Source: Mixta theicola (GTDB lineage: Bacteria > Pseudomonadota > Gammaproteobacteria > Enterobacterales > Enterobacteriaceae). From it: a stretch of 35,564 nt of DNA. The notes beneath the pieces are model-generated. The model was not told the origin of the DNA and did not search any database. It worked only from the letters and a program-made list of their open reading frames with translations. The position numbers were made by a program, and so were the translations under genes. Below are positions 33,259 to 35,564 of the stretch, piece by piece (positions within the stretch are counted from its first letter, which is position 1; the number at the start of each line of letters is the position of its first letter). The stretch lies in contig NZ_NWUO01000022.1 of assembly GCF_002895925.1 (NCBI RefSeq), forward strand, positions 1 through 35,564, given 5' to 3'.

Positions 33259-33305
33259 AGCTTTCTCCTGTTACGGCACGTCAGGGGATGCGCGGCGTTC
33301 GGCCT

Positions 33306-33746
33306 TTACAGGCTGAGCGCCATAATCAGCGCATCTTCCCGACCGTGCGTTGCCGGATAATAATTTCGGCGCACCGAAACTTCATTAAAGCCGGTCTGTT
33401 CATAAAGCGCGATCGCCGCATGGTTGGAGGCGCGCACCTCCAGCCACAGGGTAAAAATATCGCGCTGCTGTAGCTGTTCAATCAGATGATGCAGCAGCGC
33501 TTTGCCCAGTCCCTGCCGTTGATAAGCAGGATCGACGGCAATATTAAATAACGTCGCTTCGTCCAGCACCCATTGGGTAATGGCGAAGGCGGCCATCTGG
33601 CTGTCAACGTCAAGCCGGTAGTTTAGGTAACGTTCACCCTGATTGCTGGCAAAGGTTGCTTCCGTCCAGGGAAAAGCGTGGCTGCGTCGCTCAATAGCGA
33701 GCGCCTGCGGAAGGTCATGTGGAGTGAGTAAAGAAATCGACGTCAT
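33306..33746 (-). CDS. rimI: Ribosomal protein bS18 N-acetyltransferase RimI
   Basis: From the ATG at 33746 the product has 146 residues, beginning MTSISLLTPHDLPQALAIER as in E. coli RimI; the frame is open further upstream but that part is not homologous. GNAT motifs are clear: FNIAVDPAYQRQGLGKALL with the acetyl-CoA loop, LEVRASNHAAIALYEQTGF and RRNYYPATHGREDALIMAL. RimI acetylates the N-terminal alanine of ribosomal protein S18. The start overlaps the end of holD by 32 bp, as in other enterobacteria. Confidence 0.97.
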   Translation of the reverse strand: MTSISLLTPHDLPQALAIERRSHAFPWTEATFASNQGERYLNYRLDVDSQMAAFAITQWVLDEATLFNIAVDPAYQRQGLGKALLHHLIEQLQQRDIFTLWLEVRASNHAAIALYEQTGFNEVSVRRNYYPATHGREDALIMALSL

Positions 33747-34128
33747 ATTCACAAATCTGCCGCCAGAGCGCGCGTTTCGCCCCGGCATCAAAATAAAGCG
33801 CCTCAAGCGGCGGCGTGGAAAGTTGGGGGCCCTGCTGCGCAACCGGCGTTTCAGTTCCCAGCCGCCAGCTGGCGCAGGAACAGTTTTCAGGCAGCATAGC
33901 AAGCTGATCCGGCGTCACGCTGACTACCTGCTGTGGCGTAATCGCCAGCGCGCGCAGCACATCGCCAACCAGCGGGTCCTCGGTAGTGGGAGGAATATCC
34001 GCCACGATCAGCAGGCGAGTATCCGCCGGCAGCGTTATCGCAATCTCACCCTGTAACGCGCGCGGACGCCGCAGCTTATACTGCGTAATGCCCATTTGCT
34101 GTAGTAGCCAGTCACGTCTGGATGACAT
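33715..34128 (-). CDS. holD: DNA polymerase III psi subunit HolD
   Basis: From the ATG at 34128 the product has 137 residues, MSSRRDWLLQQMGITQYKLR, then RRPRALQGEIAI, DPLVGDVLRAL and RALWRQICEYDVDFF, closely following E. coli HolD (also 137 aa). Psi pairs with chi (HolC) in the clamp loader and links it to SSB. GGGA stands 6 nt before the ATG. A frame extension to 34200 has no homology. TATAAG at about 34153-34148 on the minus strand could be its -10 element. It is divergent from rsmC. Confidence 0.96.
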   Translation of the reverse strand: MSSRRDWLLQQMGITQYKLRRPRALQGEIAITLPADTRLLIVADIPPTTEDPLVGDVLRALAITPQQVVSVTPDQLAMLPENCSCASWRLGTETPVAQQGPQLSTPPLEALYFDAGAKRALWRQICEYDVDFFTHST

Positions 34129-34235
34129 AGAAATTCCCGTTACGCCCTTATAATGCGCCGCTATGCTAGCAAACCCATCGAACATGCGCCAACAAACCAC
34201 TATACTCTGCGCTCTGATTTCTGAGGAGCTATCTG

Positions 34236-35288
34236 ATGTCTGCTTTTACCCCGGCGAGTGAAGTGATCCTGCGCCACAGTGATGAATGGCAAGACCGCCG
34301 CGTGCTGTTTGCCGGCGATTTGCAGGATGACCTGCCTGCCCAGCTGGAAACCCAGCTGAGCCGCGTTCATACGCAATATTATCATCACTGGCAATCATTA
34401 AGCCGCAGCATGGGCGATCGTGCGCAGTTTGGCCTGGTAGCCACGGCACAAGCGATAGCAGAGTGCGATACCCTGATCTATTACTGGCCGAAAAACAAGC
34501 CGGAAGCCCAGTTTCAGCTGCAAAACCTGCTGTCGCTGCTGCCGGTGGGCAGCGATATTTTTGTTATCGGCGAAAACCGCAGCGGCGTTCGCAGCGCCGA
34601 AAACATGCTGGCTTCCTGGGCAACGCTGGCCAAGTTCGACAGCGCGCGCCGTTGCGGCCTGTATCACGGTCGCCTGTCGCAGCAGCCCGCGTTTGATGCG
34701 GAAAGTTTCTGGGATGAATATACGCTGGATGATTGCATTATTAAAACGCTGCCGGGCGTGTTCAGCCGCGACGGACTGGATGGCGGCAGCGCTCTGCTGC
34801 TCTCTACCTTTACGCCGCACACCAAAGGAAAAGTGCTGGATATTGGCTGCGGCGCGGGCGTCCTGGCGACATTGCTGGCAAGGCATTCTCCGAAGGTGCG
34901 CCTGTGGCTGACCGACGTGGATGCCGCCGCGCTGGCCGCCAGCAAGGCGACGCTGGCTGCAAACCAGATCGAAGGCGACGTGTTTGCCAGCAACGTCTAT
35001 TCCGACGTAACCGGCCGCTACGACATGATTATCTCCAATCCGCCGTTTCATGAAGGGATGCAAACCAGCCTTGACGCGGCGCGCACGCTGATTCGCGGCG
35101 CGGCTCAGCACCTTAACAGCGGCGGCGAGCTGCGGCTGGTGGCTAACGCCTTCCTGCCCTATCCGCAGGTGCTGGACGAAACGTTTGGTCATCATGAAGT
35201 GCTGGCGCAAACCGGTCGGTTCAAAGTGTACCGTGCCGTCTGGGGACGCGATGCCCGCGCCATTAAGGCGGCTAACCGCGGCAAGTAA
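34236..35288 (+). CDS. rsmC: 16S rRNA m2G1207 methyltransferase RsmC
   Basis: The 350-residue product has two tandem methyltransferase-like domains. The C-terminal one is catalytic, with the SAM motif [18 protein letters not shown] (about 200-217) and the NPPFHEG motif (268-274) typical of guanine N2 methylases. The N-terminal half keeps the fold without these motifs and helps RNA binding. GAGGAG lies about 8 nt before the ATG, and TATACT at 34201-34206 is a likely -10. It transcribes away from holD and toward the tRNA genes. Confidence 0.97.
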   Translation: MSAFTPASEVILRHSDEWQDRRVLFAGDLQDDLPAQLETQLSRVHTQYYHHWQSLSRSMGDRAQFGLVATAQAIAECDTLIYYWPKNKPEAQFQLQNLLSLLPVGSDIFVIGENRSGVRSAENMLASWATLAKFDSARRCGLYHGRLSQQPAFDAESFWDEYTLDDCIIKTLPGVFSRDGLDGGSALLLSTFTPHTKGKVLDIGCGAGVLATLLARHSPKVRLWLTDVDAAALAASKATLAANQIEGDVFASNVYSDVTGRYDMIISNPPFHEGMQTSLDAARTLIRGAAQHLNSGGELRLVANAFLPYPQVLDETFGHHEVLAQTGRFKVYRAVWGRDARAIKAANRGK

Positions 35289-35295
35289 CGCCGCA

Positions 35296-35368
35296 TTTCC
35301 TGGGGAGCTGCTGTTTTTTACAGCGATCGCAACGCGGCTGATAAATATCTGTTGACGTCCCCAGGAAA
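35296..35368. repeat. Long-loop inverted repeat between rsmC and tRNA-Leu
   Basis: TTTCCTGGGGA (35296-35306) and TCCCCAGGAAA (35358-35368) are perfect 11-bp complements 51 bp apart. The right arm falls in the spacer of the tRNA promoter. A small internal hairpin (GCTGT, T5, ACAGC at 35310-35324) lies between the arms. It could close into an RNA stem at the end of the rsmC transcript or act as a protein site; no T-tail follows. Confidence 0.5.
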
Positions 35369-35380
35369 AATCTCCAGAAT
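35352..35380 (+). promoter_or_regulatory. Promoter of the tRNA-Leu operon
   Basis: TTGACG (-35) and CAGAAT (-10) are 17 bp apart, followed by a GC-rich stretch TCGCCTCCG like the discriminator of stringently controlled stable-RNA promoters. The tRNA starts 40 bp after the -10 box. Confidence 0.65.
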
Positions 35381-35420
35381 TCGCCTCCGTGGTTGCAGTG
35401 CTGTAAAGCATTGCCGGAAT

Positions 35421-35507
35421 GCGAAGGTGGCGGAATTGGTAGACGCGCTAGCTTCAGGTGTTAGTGTCTTAACGGACGTGAGGGTTCAAGTCCCTCTCTT
35501 CGCACCA
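35421..35507 (+). tRNA. leuV: tRNA-Leu (anticodon CAG)
   Basis: The 87-nt gene folds as a class II tRNA: acceptor arm GCGAAGG with TCTTCGC (one G-U), D arm with TTGGTAGA, anticodon loop TTCAGGT with CAG at 35455-35457, a long variable arm typical of Leu, T arm GAGGGTTCAAGTCCCTC, and encoded CCA. It corresponds to the leuQPV tRNAs, which also lie beside rsmC in E. coli. The symbol leuV is given by analogy; which member of the set it is cannot be told. Confidence 0.97.
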
Positions 35508-35541
35508 AAGACCACGAAAATTCATATCGCACAGCAACTGC

Positions 35542-35564
35542 GCGAAGGTGGCGGAATTGGTAGA
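35542..35564 (+). tRNA. Second tRNA-Leu, truncated by the window edge
   Basis: The last 23 bases repeat the 5' end of the preceding tRNA-Leu exactly (acceptor and start of the D arm). They begin 34 bp after its CCA, so a tandem tRNA-Leu array continues to the right, as in leuQPV. Confidence 0.9.

Noticed and set aside
33747-33902. N-terminal extension of the rimI frame
   Set aside because: The extension overlaps holD out of frame and is not like RimI; homology begins at the ATG at 33746.
34398-35411. Long minus-strand open frame (337 codons) opposite rsmC
   Set aside because: It mirrors a firmly identified gene in a GC-rich region, and the translation is rich in Ala, Gln and Arg with no domain signs; a shadow frame.
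35421-35564. Near-exact repeated unit at the right end that could suggest a repeat array or CRISPR
   Set aside because: The unit is a tRNA-Leu gene and the start of its tandem copy; no CRISPR-type repeats were seen anywhere in the window.

Overview
The window is chromosomal DNA from an enterobacterium, most likely Erwiniaceae (Pantoea, Erwinia or Mixta type). This is inferred from an rsmC / holD-rimI-yjjG block next to tandem tRNA-Leu(CAG) genes, the E. coli leuQPV neighbourhood, and from the style of the secretion genes. About 31 kb (1 to 31664) is a complete type VI secretion system (T6SS) locus, read almost wholly on the minus strand. The right end (32578 to 35564) is housekeeping DNA.

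Read in the direction of transcription (right to left), a first block holds an SH3-like lipoprotein, then tssJ, tssK, tssL, tssM, tagF, tssA, tssB and tssC (31664 to 20517). It builds the membrane complex, baseplate part and sheath. It ends at a strong palindromic hairpin (20488-20509).

Next is an AT-rich cargo island (about 20.5 to 15.2 kb): two small membrane-protein genes (one frameshifted), an intact Tae4 amidase / Tai4 immunity pair, two hcp (tssD) paralogues with the same terminator and a similarly placed 5' hairpin, a broken tae4, a frameshifted tai4, a broken HExxH metallopeptidase effector gene, and an intact lipoprotein that is probably its immunity protein. The island looks like repeated gain, duplication and decay of effector modules, with immunity genes outlasting toxins.

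A third block (15021 to 1) carries tagH (FHA), pppA (PP2C), a secreted protein of unknown function, tagJ, tssE, tssF (one-base frameshift in this sequence), tssG, an inserted DUF4225 protein with a small membrane partner (candidate toxin/immunity pair), tssH/clpV, a membrane Ser/Thr kinase (ppkA type), a DUF3829 lipoprotein and the 5' end of vgrG (tssI), which runs off the left edge. All thirteen core genes tssA to tssM are present. The kinase, phosphatase, FHA protein and TagF make up a threonine-phosphorylation control set; no tagQRST sensor genes are seen.

The most interesting material is the decayed Hcp-linked effector island, the DUF4225/membrane-protein pair inside the structural operon, the matched hairpins ahead of both hcp genes, and the tssF frameshift. 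Several lesions are one-base indels, some in homopolymers, so read-level checking matters. Two of the broken effector genes also have large internal deletions and are therefore genuinely degraded.
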